DNA from: Sporolactobacillus vineae DSM 21990 = SL153
Lineage (GTDB): Bacteria > Bacillota > Bacilli > Bacillales > Sporolactobacillaceae
Length of the DNA: 46,429 nt
Direction: 5' to 3'
Assembly (NCBI RefSeq): GCF_000377985.1
Contig: NZ_KB899057.1
Coordinates: 1-46,429 of the forward strand
The notes below the pieces were generated by a model. It searched no databases and was not told the origin of the DNA. It worked only from the letters and a program-made list of their open reading frames with translations. Each line of letters starts with the position of its first letter. Position 1 is the first letter of the stretch. The position numbers and the translations under genes were made by a program. This document shows, in pieces, positions 39,010-46,429 of the stretch.

Positions 39010-39966
39010 ATGAAAATGATTGATCTGGAGACAAAGAAGCAATATATACAAATCGCGCAGATGTACTATGAACAGAACATGACTCAATCGGAGATCGCTG
39101 CTGCTGTCGGTATCAATCGGACGTCGATCAGCCGCATCCTTAAGAAATTACGGGAAGAAGGCATTGTGAAGATCATCATTAATTACGCGGTGAACGATAT
39201 TTCGCTTGCGCAGCGCCTGAAAGACCGGTTTCATTTGAAAGAAGCAATTGTTGTGCCTGTCCAACAGGATGATAAGCAAATGAAACTCACGGCGATTGGC
39301 CAGGCTTGTGCCAAATATCTGGATCACATTACACAAGACAACGATGTGATCGGCTTCTCCTGGGGCAGCACCCTGGCAGAAGTCGTCGATGCCTTAGATA
39401 TTAGCTCACCGAAGCATCACGTATTCTGCATTCCGCTCATTGGCGGTCCGTCCGGCAAACTGGCCAGCCGTTATCACGTCAACACAATCTGTTACGCAGC
39501 CGCTCAGAAATTTAATGGCCACTCCTTGATGATTGATGTGCCGGCAATCGTGGAAACTTCATCTTTGAAAAAGGAATTTCTGGAAACAAAGTATTTCGGG
39601 GAGATCAATCATATGTGGGATCAAGTCAACATCGCTGTGTTTGGTATCGGCTCACTGCAAATTGCGAAGAGCTCCATCTGGTTCGAATTCTACGGAAATG
39701 ATTCGGTGGCAAAATTTAGTGATGAGAATGTGGCTGGGGACGTCTGCTCGCATTTTTATGATCTCAACGGCGATGAAATCCGTACGCATATTACGGACCG
39801 GACCATCTCCATACCACTGGATAAATTAAAACGAGCAGAATATTCAATCGGTGTTGCCGAATCGAGGGAAAAGGTTCCGGGCATTATCGGCGCACTTAAT
39901 GGACACTATGTTAATGTACTGATTACAACGAAGGAAACGGCAGAGATGGTTCTGGATAATGCCTAA
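39010..39966 (+). CDS. sorC: SorC-family regulator of the L-sorbose operon
   Basis: A 318-residue SorC-family regulator: helix-turn-helix (AQMYYEQNMTQSEIAAAVGI followed by NRTSISRILKKLREEGIVKI, ~14-53) and the sugar-phosphate sensing domain (VIGFSWGSTLAEVVDAL ~115, CIPLIGGPSGKL ~140, AVFGIGSL ~210, AEYSIGVAESREKVPGI near the end). SorC proteins respond to sorbose-1-phosphate or sorbose and act as repressor-activators. AGAGG precedes ATG 39010. Divergent from sorDFBAME, the classic arrangement. It is a clear relative of the regulator at 9.2-10.2 kb. Confidence 0.9.
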   Translation: MKMIDLETKKQYIQIAQMYYEQNMTQSEIAAAVGINRTSISRILKKLREEGIVKIIINYAVNDISLAQRLKDRFHLKEAIVVPVQQDDKQMKLTAIGQACAKYLDHITQDNDVIGFSWGSTLAEVVDALDISSPKHHVFCIPLIGGPSGKLASRYHVNTICYAAAQKFNGHSLMIDVPAIVETSSLKKEFLETKYFGEINHMWDQVNIAVFGIGSLQIAKSSIWFEFYGNDSVAKFSDENVAGDVCSHFYDLNGDEIRTHITDRTISIPLDKLKRAEYSIGVAESREKVPGIIGALNGHYVNVLITTKETAEMVLDNA

Positions 39967-40129
39967 GGATCCGGGAAATAATTCCATGCTGCAATGCAGA
40001 TCTTGAACGGAACAATCGTCAGTCTTTTAGTACTGGACTGCGCCATGATTTCCATCCAATAGAGAACTGCTTAATCCGAAATAAATCGACACTGAGAAGC
40101 CGAAAATGTTGAAATAATCGAACAATTGT

Positions 40130-40135
40130 TATAAA
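40130..40135 (+). promoter_or_regulatory. Possible promoter of the SAM-riboswitch leader
   Basis: TTGAAA (40109-40114) followed by TATAAA (40130-40135, 15-nt spacer) or TAAACT (40132-40137, 17 nt) would start a transcript just before the riboswitch. The preceding stretch 39967-40108 shows only a small CAGTC/GACTG hairpin and no gene. Confidence 0.4.
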
Positions 40136-40168
40136 CTAAGAATCAATTTCTAATATGCATTGCGTTTT

Positions 40169-40282
40169 CTTATCTAGAGAAGCCGAGGGACTGGCCCGAT
40201 GACACTTCAGCAACCGCCGTAATTAGGGCAAGGTGCTAACCCCTGCAGACAGTCAGTAAATTGTCTGATGGATAAGGAGAGG
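40169..40282 (+). ncRNA. SAM-I riboswitch (S-box)
   Basis: The leader has the S-box core: GAGGGACTGGCCCGATGA (P2 with kink-turn), CAGCAACC, AAGGTGCTAA and CCCTGCAGA, closed by P1 CTTATC (40169-40174)/GATAAG (40271-40276). The 3' strand of P1 runs into AAGGAGAGG (40274-40282), which can instead pair with CCTCTTCTT (40297-40305) in the terminator's 5' arm. So with SAM bound, P1 forms and the terminator is free; without SAM the antiterminator forms and the downstream sulfur genes are read. A textbook transcriptional OFF switch. Confidence 0.93.
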
Positions 40283-40294
40283 TTTGAAGATTCC

Positions 40295-40327
40295 GCCCTC
40301 TTCTTTATGAAAAGGGCTTTTCGTTTT
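40295..40327 (+). terminator. SAM-dependent terminator of the riboswitch
   Basis: GCCCT (40295-40299) pairs with AGGGC (40313-40317), extended by TTC/GAA, then TTTTCGTTTTT. Its 5' arm overlaps the antiterminator strand. Confidence 0.88.
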
Positions 40328-40402
40328 TGATTTTATTCATACTGTTTTGCCCTACTTAGTTGGCTATATTCATTCTTATATAATTTTTTTTGAGGTGATC
40401 GT

Positions 40403-41482
40403 ATGCTTTTCATGGTTATTTCTGGCCTTGCTACGGGGACTGCTTTTGGTTTTGTATGTCAGCGCGGAAGATTTTGTGTCACCAGTGCTTTCCGCGACCT
40501 TTATTTAGCAAAAGACAGCAAAATGTTTATCGCTTTTTTGATCGCGATTACTGTACAGAGTATCGGATTATTCACACTGTCTGCACTGAATGTGGCAAAA
40601 ATCCCAACCGAACCCTTCCCATGGCTTGGCGTCATTACCGGAGGCTTTATCTTCGGACTCGGCATGGTCTATTCCGGAGGCTGTGCCGCCGGAACTTATT
40701 ATCGGGCTGCGGAGGGATTGATTGGAAGTATTACCGCACTGATCACCTTTATGATTTCAGCAGCCGTTATGAAGTTTGGTCTCCTGTCACAATTCACAGG
40801 TGAAGTTCTTTCGGTCGGATATGCAAAGACAACCATATATCAGACTTTCAGCCTTTCTCCATGGATTCTTGTCAGTATTCTTATACTGGTCACGGGCTAT
40901 CTGGTCTGGAACTATCGTAAAAAAGAAAAGAAGTTATACATACCAGAGATGGTACCCCAGCGTAAGGGCCTTAATCACTTATTGTTTGAAAAAAGATGGC
41001 ATCCGTTTATTACCGGTATTCTGATCGGCGTCATCGCACTCGCTGCCTGGCCGCTAAGCCTGGTTACCGGAAGAGTAGGCGGTCTCGGCATCACGACGCC
41101 AAGCGCAAACTTAGTTGTCTTCCTTGTCTCCGGAAATTACAGTGTCCTGAATTGGCCTGTCTTTCTCGTTCTTGGTATCCTCGTTGGTGCTTTTGCTGCG
41201 GCAAAACTGAGCGGAGAATTCAAATTCCGTACTCCGGATACAAAGACGATGGTGCATAGTCTTGAGGGTGGTGTGCTAATGGGCGTCGGTGCCAGTCTTG
41301 CCGGCGGTTGCTCCATTGGAAACGGCCTTGTTGCCTCCGCCTATCTGTCCTGGCAAGGATGGATTGCGATTCCATCGATGATCCTGGGAACCTGGGCCGC
41401 GTCCTATCTGATCATCATTCGTCCAATGAGACATCCGCAAATTACAACGCCACATCAGACTCAGACTTCAGCATCGAATTAA
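40403..41482 (+). CDS. tsuA: YeeE/YedE-family sulfur (thiosulfate) transporter, TsuA-like
   Basis: A 359-residue polytopic membrane protein of the YeeE/YedE family with about nine hydrophobic segments. The signature cysteines are present in GFVCQRGRFCVTSAFRDLYL (~17-36), YSGGCAAGTYYRAAEG (~91-106) and SLAGGCSIGNGLV (~300-312). In TsuA these line the thiosulfate path. The TusA-like gene 28 bp downstream is the usual partner (TsuB), and the SAM riboswitch upstream confirms a role in sulfur supply for cysteine/methionine synthesis. The ATG follows TGAGGTGA. Confidence 0.88.
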   Translation: MLFMVISGLATGTAFGFVCQRGRFCVTSAFRDLYLAKDSKMFIAFLIAITVQSIGLFTLSALNVAKIPTEPFPWLGVITGGFIFGLGMVYSGGCAAGTYYRAAEGLIGSITALITFMISAAVMKFGLLSQFTGEVLSVGYAKTTIYQTFSLSPWILVSILILVTGYLVWNYRKKEKKLYIPEMVPQRKGLNHLLFEKRWHPFITGILIGVIALAAWPLSLVTGRVGGLGITTPSANLVVFLVSGNYSVLNWPVFLVLGILVGAFAAAKLSGEFKFRTPDTKTMVHSLEGGVLMGVGASLAGGCSIGNGLVASAYLSWQGWIAIPSMILGTWAASYLIIIRPMRHPQITTPHQTQTSASN

Positions 41483-41510
41483 ACTAATTTTTATTAAGGA
41501 GGAATTGAGC

Positions 41511-41735
41511 ATGATTAAAAAATTGGAAGTATTAGGATTAGTTTGTCCCTTCCCTCTTGTCAAAGCAAAGCAGGAAATCTCTCAGTTAAACAGTGGGGAC
41601 GAATTGGTCATTGATTTTGACTGTACCCAAGCTACCGAAACAATTCCCCGATGGGCAGCAGAAGCTGGTCATCATATTACTCACTTTGAGAAAACAGGAC
41701 CGGCTCAGTGGTCAATTACGCTGAAGAAAAAGTAA
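41511..41735 (+). CDS. tsuB: TusA/YeeD-family sulfur carrier, TsuB-like
   Basis: A 74-residue protein with the TusA motif LGLVCPFPLVKAK; Cys12 is the sulfur-carrying residue of the CPxP motif. TusA proteins accept sulfane sulfur as a persulfide and relay it. I chose ATG 41511 because AAGGAGG (41496-41502) is 8 nt upstream; TTG 41505 is too close. Co-transcribed with the transporter, so under the same SAM control. Confidence 0.9.
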   Translation: MIKKLEVLGLVCPFPLVKAKQEISQLNSGDELVIDFDCTQATETIPRWAAEAGHHITHFEKTGPAQWSITLKKK

Positions 41736-41780
41736 ATTATCCTTTATAAAAGCAAGTGCTGATTGAGTGACAGTCTTGAT

Positions 41781-41815
41781 TCCTCTCGATCTTAAAATAG
41801 CGAGAGGATTTTTTT
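41781..41815 (+). terminator. Rho-independent terminator after the sulfur-uptake genes
   Basis: TCCTCTCG (41781-41788) pairs perfectly with CGAGAGGA (41801-41808), then seven Ts. Confidence 0.9.
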
Positions 41816-42104
41816 ATGAATGATTTAGAAGAAAGGGCAAAGCTTCCACTATTTGGCTATTTACTGTTCTTTTGATCTAATAACGATTATTAATACACTG
41901 ATGGCCTTGATCATTGTCGTTCAGTTTATGGATCAGATTATTGTGTCTTTTATCTGGTCAGCAATCAGTCTGGCTGTGATCTGAACATTAATCAGCATTA
42001 GCATATTTCTTATCTGGGCACATCTCATCACGCCTGAACTGGCTCGTTCTTATTTTCAACAGGAGGCCAGTCTGTACGGCGCTATTGAATTAGCATTGTC
42101 TTAA
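41816..42104 (+). pseudogene. Degraded small membrane protein gene
   Basis: An ATG at 41816 opens a frame (MNDLEERAKLPLFGYLLFF) that stops at 41873. Just after, another frame carries a hydrophobic continuation (INTLMALIIVVQFMDQIIVS, then FIWSAISLAVI), stops at TGA 41982, and continues in the same frame with TLISISIFLIWAHLITPELA and ARSYFQQEASLYGAIELALS to TAA 42102. Read through, it is an ~95-residue protein with two transmembrane segments. One frameshift and one stop make it non-functional unless these are sequencing errors. No family recognised. Confidence 0.55.
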
Positions 42105-42170
42105 TAGATATGCAAAGCTTATCCAAGCACGCATCATGGAATGGATTATTTTATAATCGCTTGATCATAT

Positions 42171-42194
42171 GAGGTCCGCATTTTTGCGGACCTC
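42171..42194. terminator. Strong hairpin between the membrane pseudogene and the LevR-type gene
   Basis: GAGGTCCGCA (42171-42180) pairs perfectly with TGCGGACCTC (42185-42194) around a TTTT loop. It is at the 3' end of the converging levR-type gene but lacks a clean T-run on either strand, so terminator function is probable, not certain. Confidence 0.6.
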
Positions 42195-42201
42195 ATTCTC
42201 T

Positions 42202-44841
42202 TCATGGATTCCCCTTACCGAAATTCATTTTTATAATTTCAAAAATCATTAATTTTTCCGAGACAGGAATAACGATATGATATTTCTTTGTTACTTTTTT
42301 AAAGACCTCATCTGAAAGATCGCAGAACTCACTTTGCTGTCTGGAAACATTCTCCTGAACGTGGCCATTTACTTTCTCACCTATGATTAACCTTTCAATC
42401 ATGGATGAAATGTGGAGGAAAAGATTCATCTTAACATAACTTTGAAAGTGCATATCATAAAATGCTTCAAATTGATGAATGATGTCTTCAATTTCATTAA
42501 CAACTAAAACAGGATTCAGAAACTTTAGCCTGGATGCTGCTCCTTTTACCGTAAACAGCTTCACAATGTCATCAATCATATGATAAAAGTTGTTCTCATT
42601 CATCAATCCTGAAAAATAGTGTTTTAATATATCATGAAAATCGTCCCTTATAAGTTGATGGACCGTCAGAAATGGAACATCACCGGTGTCAAGAGGCGTT
42701 GTAGAAATAATAAATCTTGTCTTGCGAAACATTGAATATTTGTGTTCAGCAAACATTTTTTTCAATTTTAAATAGCCAATGGTCACGACATCGACGTCAT
42801 CAGCCTGCAGGTATGATTTTATTATGTGACTTATTTTTTTCGCGATGCCAATGCCTGAAATACATGAGACGATAATATTATCGTTCATCGAAAGGCCTTC
42901 ATAGTATCTAATCTTTGTCGTATACGCAGAATCCGCTTCATGGATAATGGTTTTCATGGGAACTTGATTTTTGATTTTCATGCCGACGTCAATTGCCATT
43001 GACGTAGTGATATTATTAATGATTAACAGGTCCCCCTGCAAGTGAGCTTTAATGGGTTCATAGAGATCGGTCAACGAGCCCATATCAACGAGTACGATCA
43101 CGCCCAGTTTCGTCTCAACGTGAGTCAGAAAATGGTTAACCTTATTAATGACCGTTTTGGTGTCTGACTCTAGGGGCATATCAAATGATTCAAAGAGATA
43201 TCCACCACATAAACGATTAGCTACACTGGCGATACTTGAGGCAGTACTTTCACCGTGGGCAACGACAATTCCTTGAATATCGTTGTCAGAGAAATAATTG
43301 GATTGGTGAAAGAGCAAACTCAGATAATGTGTCAACAACTCACCTGTATTCTGGTTAAACGTGATATTAAATTGGATTTCCAGATTTTTAATGATCTTTT
43401 TGGCTAATAAATCCGCTTTAGAAAGTTGATTTGCATGAGCCATATGGTTTTTCGAAAATAGTTTTTCCGTTTCATAATTAAGAAAATAATTGACAAGCAG
43501 GAACACCGCTTGCTTGATTTTTTCATCGAATTTCAAGCCCGTTTGTGTGCCAATTCGGATGAGACTTTCGTGTACGCAGTCTCTTAAATAGATAAAATAG
43601 TAGCCACAGGAATAGTTCTCACCATACTTTTTGATAAAAAAGGAATTCAACGATTTATTCAGAAGGTTTACATTCATATCTTTATTAAAAGACTCCATCA
43701 GATCTTTACTATTTGCTAAAGCTTCATGATGATCATAAGAGCCGTCATGCTCATGAATACTTGGATCAATTTTAACTAATTTTTCAGGCGTTACACTCTT
43801 TGTACCGGTGATAACACGTGTCAGGCGTTCATTTTCATTCATCAACATTAAGTCTGAATGTCCGGATTGGTTTGAATAAGCCTCTGCACAGAGTACCTTA
43901 ACCTCACTCTTAACACTGCCAATATTACCTTTGCCATTAAAGAACAGCAGAGATTTATACAATTCCTGCGTCACCCATAAAACTCGATGAAGTCTGACTG
44001 CCTCGTCATAAAAAAATCGATGAACAATGTTGTCCCTTTCCATGAGGGGCCTTGAAAGAAAACTCGGTAAAGTTACTTTCAATGGAATTCTTCTGCGAAA
44101 GGTCTCCAAAAATGTATCTTCAATATTTTCTGTCGTTGCAAAAATAAAGCGAACATCGGAAGAATGTAATAGCTTATTTTCCCCTAATCTTCTAAACTTG
44201 CCCTGATCTAAAAACAGAAATAATTTCTCCTGATTTGCCAGTGATAATCGATGGACTTCATCGAGGAACAAGAAACCCCCGTTCGCCTGGTCTAATAAAC
44301 CTGTCGATTCATCAATTGCTCCCGTAAATGCACCTTTTTTATGTCCAAACAACATATCTGACATTAATTCCGGATTATTTGCATAATCGGCACAATTCAG
44401 CGTGATAAAAGGGCTATCTGGGGCAACCGTCCGCTCATCACAGGCAAATTGATAAATAAGTTTTGCCAGAAAACTTTTTCCGGTACCGCTGGAACCGCTA
44501 AGAATAATGGGTAATCCGTTCGTCGGATAATCTACAGCTGCCTGACATATGCCGATCTGTTTTCGTAAGGAACCGGAAGCTCCGATGAATTCAGAAAAAG
44601 CACCGCTATTTTTTACTTTTCTTGCATTTTTGATGATCGAATCTGAGAGCGAATAACAGACAGGCCGTGAATCTTTCTTATTCAATTTCTTTTCCTCAAC
44701 CAACCTATTCAAATAATGACTGACCAGGTTTCTCTTTTGTCCCGTCAGTTTCTGAATGGATGCCGTAGTAAACTGACGCTCTATAAGCCCATTGCTGTAT
44801 CCGCTTACAATTCTATCCAACATAGAGTCCTTAGATGTCAT
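42202..44841 (-). CDS. levR: LevR-type sigma-54-dependent PTS activator (AAA+, PRD, EIIA-Man domains)
   Basis: About 879 residues. An N-terminal helix-turn-helix is followed by a sigma-54 AAA+ domain: Walker A GSSGTGKS (~116-123), the sigma-54 contact loop GAFTGA (~170-175) and Walker B GGFLFLDE (~188-195). Then a PRD (RDCVHESLIRIG), an EIIA-mannose-like domain (GIVVAHGESTASSIA), a further EIIB-like part and a C-terminal PRD (MNLFLHISSMIERL). HPr and EII phosphorylation of these histidines tunes activity. Such proteins activate -12/-24 promoters of mannose-class PTS operons. Start uncertain: ATG 44841 has GGAAG at 8 nt; 44844 and 44886 are alternatives. Target is unclear: next to it are only an esterase and a truncated IID. 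Confidence 0.88.
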   Translation of the reverse strand: MTSKDSMLDRIVSGYSNGLIERQFTTASIQKLTGQKRNLVSHYLNRLVEEKKLNKKDSRPVCYSLSDSIIKNARKVKNSGAFSEFIGASGSLRKQIGICQAAVDYPTNGLPIILSGSSGTGKSFLAKLIYQFACDERTVAPDSPFITLNCADYANNPELMSDMLFGHKKGAFTGAIDESTGLLDQANGGFLFLDEVHRLSLANQEKLFLFLDQGKFRRLGENKLLHSSDVRFIFATTENIEDTFLETFRRRIPLKVTLPSFLSRPLMERDNIVHRFFYDEAVRLHRVLWVTQELYKSLLFFNGKGNIGSVKSEVKVLCAEAYSNQSGHSDLMLMNENERLTRVITGTKSVTPEKLVKIDPSIHEHDGSYDHHEALANSKDLMESFNKDMNVNLLNKSLNSFFIKKYGENYSCGYYFIYLRDCVHESLIRIGTQTGLKFDEKIKQAVFLLVNYFLNYETEKLFSKNHMAHANQLSKADLLAKKIIKNLEIQFNITFNQNTGELLTHYLSLLFHQSNYFSDNDIQGIVVAHGESTASSIASVANRLCGGYLFESFDMPLESDTKTVINKVNHFLTHVETKLGVIVLVDMGSLTDLYEPIKAHLQGDLLIINNITTSMAIDVGMKIKNQVPMKTIIHEADSAYTTKIRYYEGLSMNDNIIVSCISGIGIAKKISHIIKSYLQADDVDVVTIGYLKLKKMFAEHKYSMFRKTRFIISTTPLDTGDVPFLTVHQLIRDDFHDILKHYFSGLMNENNFYHMIDDIVKLFTVKGAASRLKFLNPVLVVNEIEDIIHQFEAFYDMHFQSYVKMNLFLHISSMIERLIIGEKVNGHVQENVSRQQSEFCDLSDEVFKKVTKKYHIVIPVSEKLMIFEIIKMNFGKGNP

Positions 44842-44960
44842 CATATTCACTTCCATACTTTTCTTGTCGAATAAGAACCCTGTCATCTATTATTTTATCA
44901 GTATAACTCCAGATGATCAGTCACGTCATTCGCTGGTTTTTCCAATTCATCAATAGTGTT

Positions 44961-45003
44961 AAAAAAAGCCGAGTGGAAAGCCAGTCAACTTTCTGCTCGA
45001 CTA
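44961..45003 (-). terminator. Terminator after the esterase gene
   Basis: On minus, GTCGAGCAGAAAG pairs with CTTTCCACTCGGC (one small internal mismatch), followed by seven Ts at 44967-44961. Confidence 0.8.
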
Positions 45004-45044
45004 AAATTAAAATGAAGTTATTGCAGAGACTTCTTAATCTGTTT

Positions 45045-45827
45045 TTATTGGACCTTTCTTAATGGAAACCACTCAAGAGCTCTCTGAATACTCTGATCCC
45101 AAAATATCCAATCGTGTCCGCCGCTCCATTCCTCGTACGTTAGGTTGATGCCTTCATTTTCAGCGAAGCGGTGAAAAGTTTCATTATATTTATAAATCGG
45201 ATCCTCAGTACCGCAGCTTTGATAAAGCATTGGTATTCTTTTTCCCGACTCTTTAAGCTGTTTAGCCAAATAGAATAGATCATTCTTCGTACCGCTGATC
45301 TTATCCACTCCCCCGAAAATAGCATCGGCAAGTTTAGAAAATTCATCTTTATTGCCTTCATTTTCCGGCAGAAACAGGTTAGCGATATCTAAAGCACCTG
45401 AAAAACTGGCAACGGCAGCAAAACAATCGGGCTTATTCAAAGCAAGTTTAAAGCTGCCGTATCCGCCCATTGATAATCCAGCGGCAAAATGATCTTCCAT
45501 TTTTTCAGACAATGGGAAAAATGAACGTACAATGGATGGCAGCTCCTCACTGACAAAAGTCCAATATCTATTTCCATAACACATATCTGTGTAGAAACTT
45601 CTTCCTACCTGAGGCATGACAATCGCCAGATCATATTGCTTGGCATATCTCTCCAGCGGCGTCCGTCTGATCCATTTTGAATGATCATCACCCAGGCCGT
45701 GCAGCAAATATAGAGTCTGTAATTTACCTGTACCCGAATGAATGGCATCAGATTCAGGTAAAATGACATAGAACGAAGTTGACGTCTTCAAAACTTTAGA
45801 ATTCACATTGCAATGAATTAATGCCAT
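45045..45827 (-). CDS. estA: Esterase of the EstA/tributyrin esterase (esterase D) family
   Basis: A 260-residue alpha/beta hydrolase. The nucleophile is the serine of AAGLSMGGYGSFKLAL (~118-133); LYLLHGLGDDHSKWIRRT (~39-56) is the oxyanion region; the acid lies in SCGTEDPIYKYN and the histidine in EWSGGHDWIFWDQ near the C-terminus. Lactic acid bacteria EstA proteins of this kind hydrolyse short-chain esters such as tributyrin; esterase D/S-formylglutathione hydrolase is the related family. No signal peptide, so intracellular. ATG 45827 follows AGAGG; an upstream ATG at 45848 is less likely. It is directly downstream of the PTS IID stub. Confidence 0.85.
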   Translation of the reverse strand: MALIHCNVNSKVLKTSTSFYVILPESDAIHSGTGKLQTLYLLHGLGDDHSKWIRRTPLERYAKQYDLAIVMPQVGRSFYTDMCYGNRYWTFVSEELPSIVRSFFPLSEKMEDHFAAGLSMGGYGSFKLALNKPDCFAAVASFSGALDIANLFLPENEGNKDEFSKLADAIFGGVDKISGTKNDLFYLAKQLKESGKRIPMLYQSCGTEDPIYKYNETFHRFAENEGINLTYEEWSGGHDWIFWDQSIQRALEWFPLRKVQ

Positions 45828-45851
45828 ACGTATTCGACCTCTGCCCATAGG

Positions 45852-46142
45852 TTATTTCAGAATACCGAGTGAACCTAAGACTAATCCTACAACAAGAATG
45901 ATCAGCATGGCTACCGTATAATTTCTTTTAACTTTTTCAAGATAAAGGTATACTCCTGTAACTGTCAAAAGAGGCAGCAAACCTTTAAGAATTTTGTCCA
46001 GAATGTCTGTCTGAACAGCAATTTTCGTTGTTGCCGTATGGATGACCAACGGCGTAGTCACATTGACATAACTTGCTGCCAGTCCGCCCATCATGATTAA
46101 ACCAAGGATACTTGCGCCAATAATTAATCCTGAATTATTCAT
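45852..46142 (-). pseudogene. C-terminal stub of a mannose-class PTS IID
   Basis: About 96 residues starting at ATG 46142 (or 46163) correspond to only the last third of IID: LIIGASILGLIMMGGLAASY, DILDKILKGLLPLLTVTGVYLYL and LVVGLVLGSLGILK line up with EGASILGLFIMG, GILDQLCPGLLALGL and GVGILGYWLGILK of the complete sorM in this window. The first ~180 residues, with the cytoplasmic part and FNTTP motif, are absent. AGGGAA lies 10 nt before ATG 46142, so it might be made. I see no N-terminal IID coding sequence or other gene in the remaining 46164-46429. Confidence 0.75.
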
Positions 46143-46429
46143 AGAGCACTGTTTCCCTGTCATTTAGGCGGTAAAGCATAATAAAACAAGTGCATTTTTG
46201 TCCAAAACGGATCTGATGATCACCTGTTCTGTTTTTAAACGGGTTCCTCATTCCTTTTATACGATAAGGTCACTTTCCAGACGCCATTTGGGCAGACGGG
46301 TCCCGTGTTCTCCGAGAATGCATTAAATTTGATCCAATTTCTACCTGGATGACATTACTCTGGTTCCGGTAATCGATGGATCTGCAGCAGCGTCTGCCAA
46401 AACACTTTCTGGTAGAGGCAATGACTGCA

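Noticed and set aside
40021-40060. T-box leader or terminator in the sorC-riboswitch gap
   Set aside because: Only a short CAGTC/GACTG stem is visible and there is no T-box AGGGTGG-like sequence.
46164-46429. Sigma-54 promoter for LevR control upstream of the IID stub
   Set aside because: Candidates such as TTGGACAAAAATGCAC and TTGGCAGACGCTGC have the wrong GG-to-GC spacing (8 or 11 rather than 10).

Overview
The window looks like a chromosomal segment of a low-to-mid G+C, facultatively anaerobic Bacillota of the class Bacilli. Strong AGGAGG-type ribosome binding sites, CcpA cre-like boxes, a SAM-I (S-box) riboswitch, a PurBox-like element, a Bacillus-type mdx maltodextrin cluster and a LevR-type activator all point that way. 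A Sporolactobacillus-like host is my guess, not a demonstrated assignment. No transposase, phage gene, rRNA, tRNA or CRISPR array was seen.

Region 1 (1-6.4 kb): tail of a membrane protein, then purine/nucleoside salvage (BMP-family lipoprotein, nucleoside hydrolase, phosphoribosyltransferase) behind a PurBox-like inverted repeat. An aspartate/glutamate symporter of the YveA type and an acyl-CoA synthetase follow.

Region 2 (6.4-8.2 kb): a decayed patch with a seven-copy 21-nt tandem repeat, nested hairpins, a frameshifted methyltransferase remnant and a DUF6933 + pRiA4b ORF-3 protein.

Region 3 (8.3-18.7 kb) is the most interesting part. It holds a fructose-6-phosphate-aldolase-like enzyme, a SorC-type regulator, a complete fructose-class PTS (IIA, IIB, IIC), a DeoR regulator, a glycyl radical enzyme (GRE) of the PflD/YbiW type and its activating enzyme. 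This is the gene set of the E. coli frw-pflDC-fsaB locus, now linked to fermentation of 1,5-anhydrohexitols: PTS uptake gives 1,5-anhydromannitol- or 1,5-anhydroglucitol-6-phosphate, the GRE opens the ring to 1-deoxyfructose-6-phosphate, and the aldolase releases glyceraldehyde-3-phosphate and hydroxyacetone. An 8-bp core (ATGTGCTA/TAGCACAT) recurs in the fsa, PTS and GRE promoter regions, suggesting one regulon. A Gfo/Idh/MocA oxidoreductase plus RpiR regulator follows and could, speculatively, feed 1,5-anhydromannitol into it. The activating enzyme has only the three radical-SAM cysteines and no auxiliary cluster.

Region 4 (18.9-23.7 kb): a heptad-repeat coiled-coil protein, a 902-residue beta-CASP nuclease with an unrecognised ~450-residue C-terminal half, and a tartrate/D-malate dehydrogenase-type enzyme.

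Region 5 (23.8-33.7 kb): a maltodextrin cluster in B. subtilis mdx order, all on the minus strand: LacI regulator, amylase, binding protein, two permeases, DUF1189 protein, maltose phosphorylase. Near-identical TGTAACCGTTTACA/TGTTACCGGTAACA operators sit before the regulator, amylase and binding-protein genes.

Region 6 (33.9-40 kb): a complete L-sorbose operon (sorD-F-B-A-M-E on minus, divergent sorC on plus) with a promoter, cre box and palindromic SorC-type operators between.

Region 7 (40.1-46.4 kb): a SAM-I riboswitch with terminator and antiterminator before a YeeE/YedE-TusA sulfur-uptake pair, a dead membrane gene, a LevR-type sigma-54 activator, an esterase, and the C-terminal stub of a mannose-class IID, the apparent remnant of the PTS that LevR once controlled.
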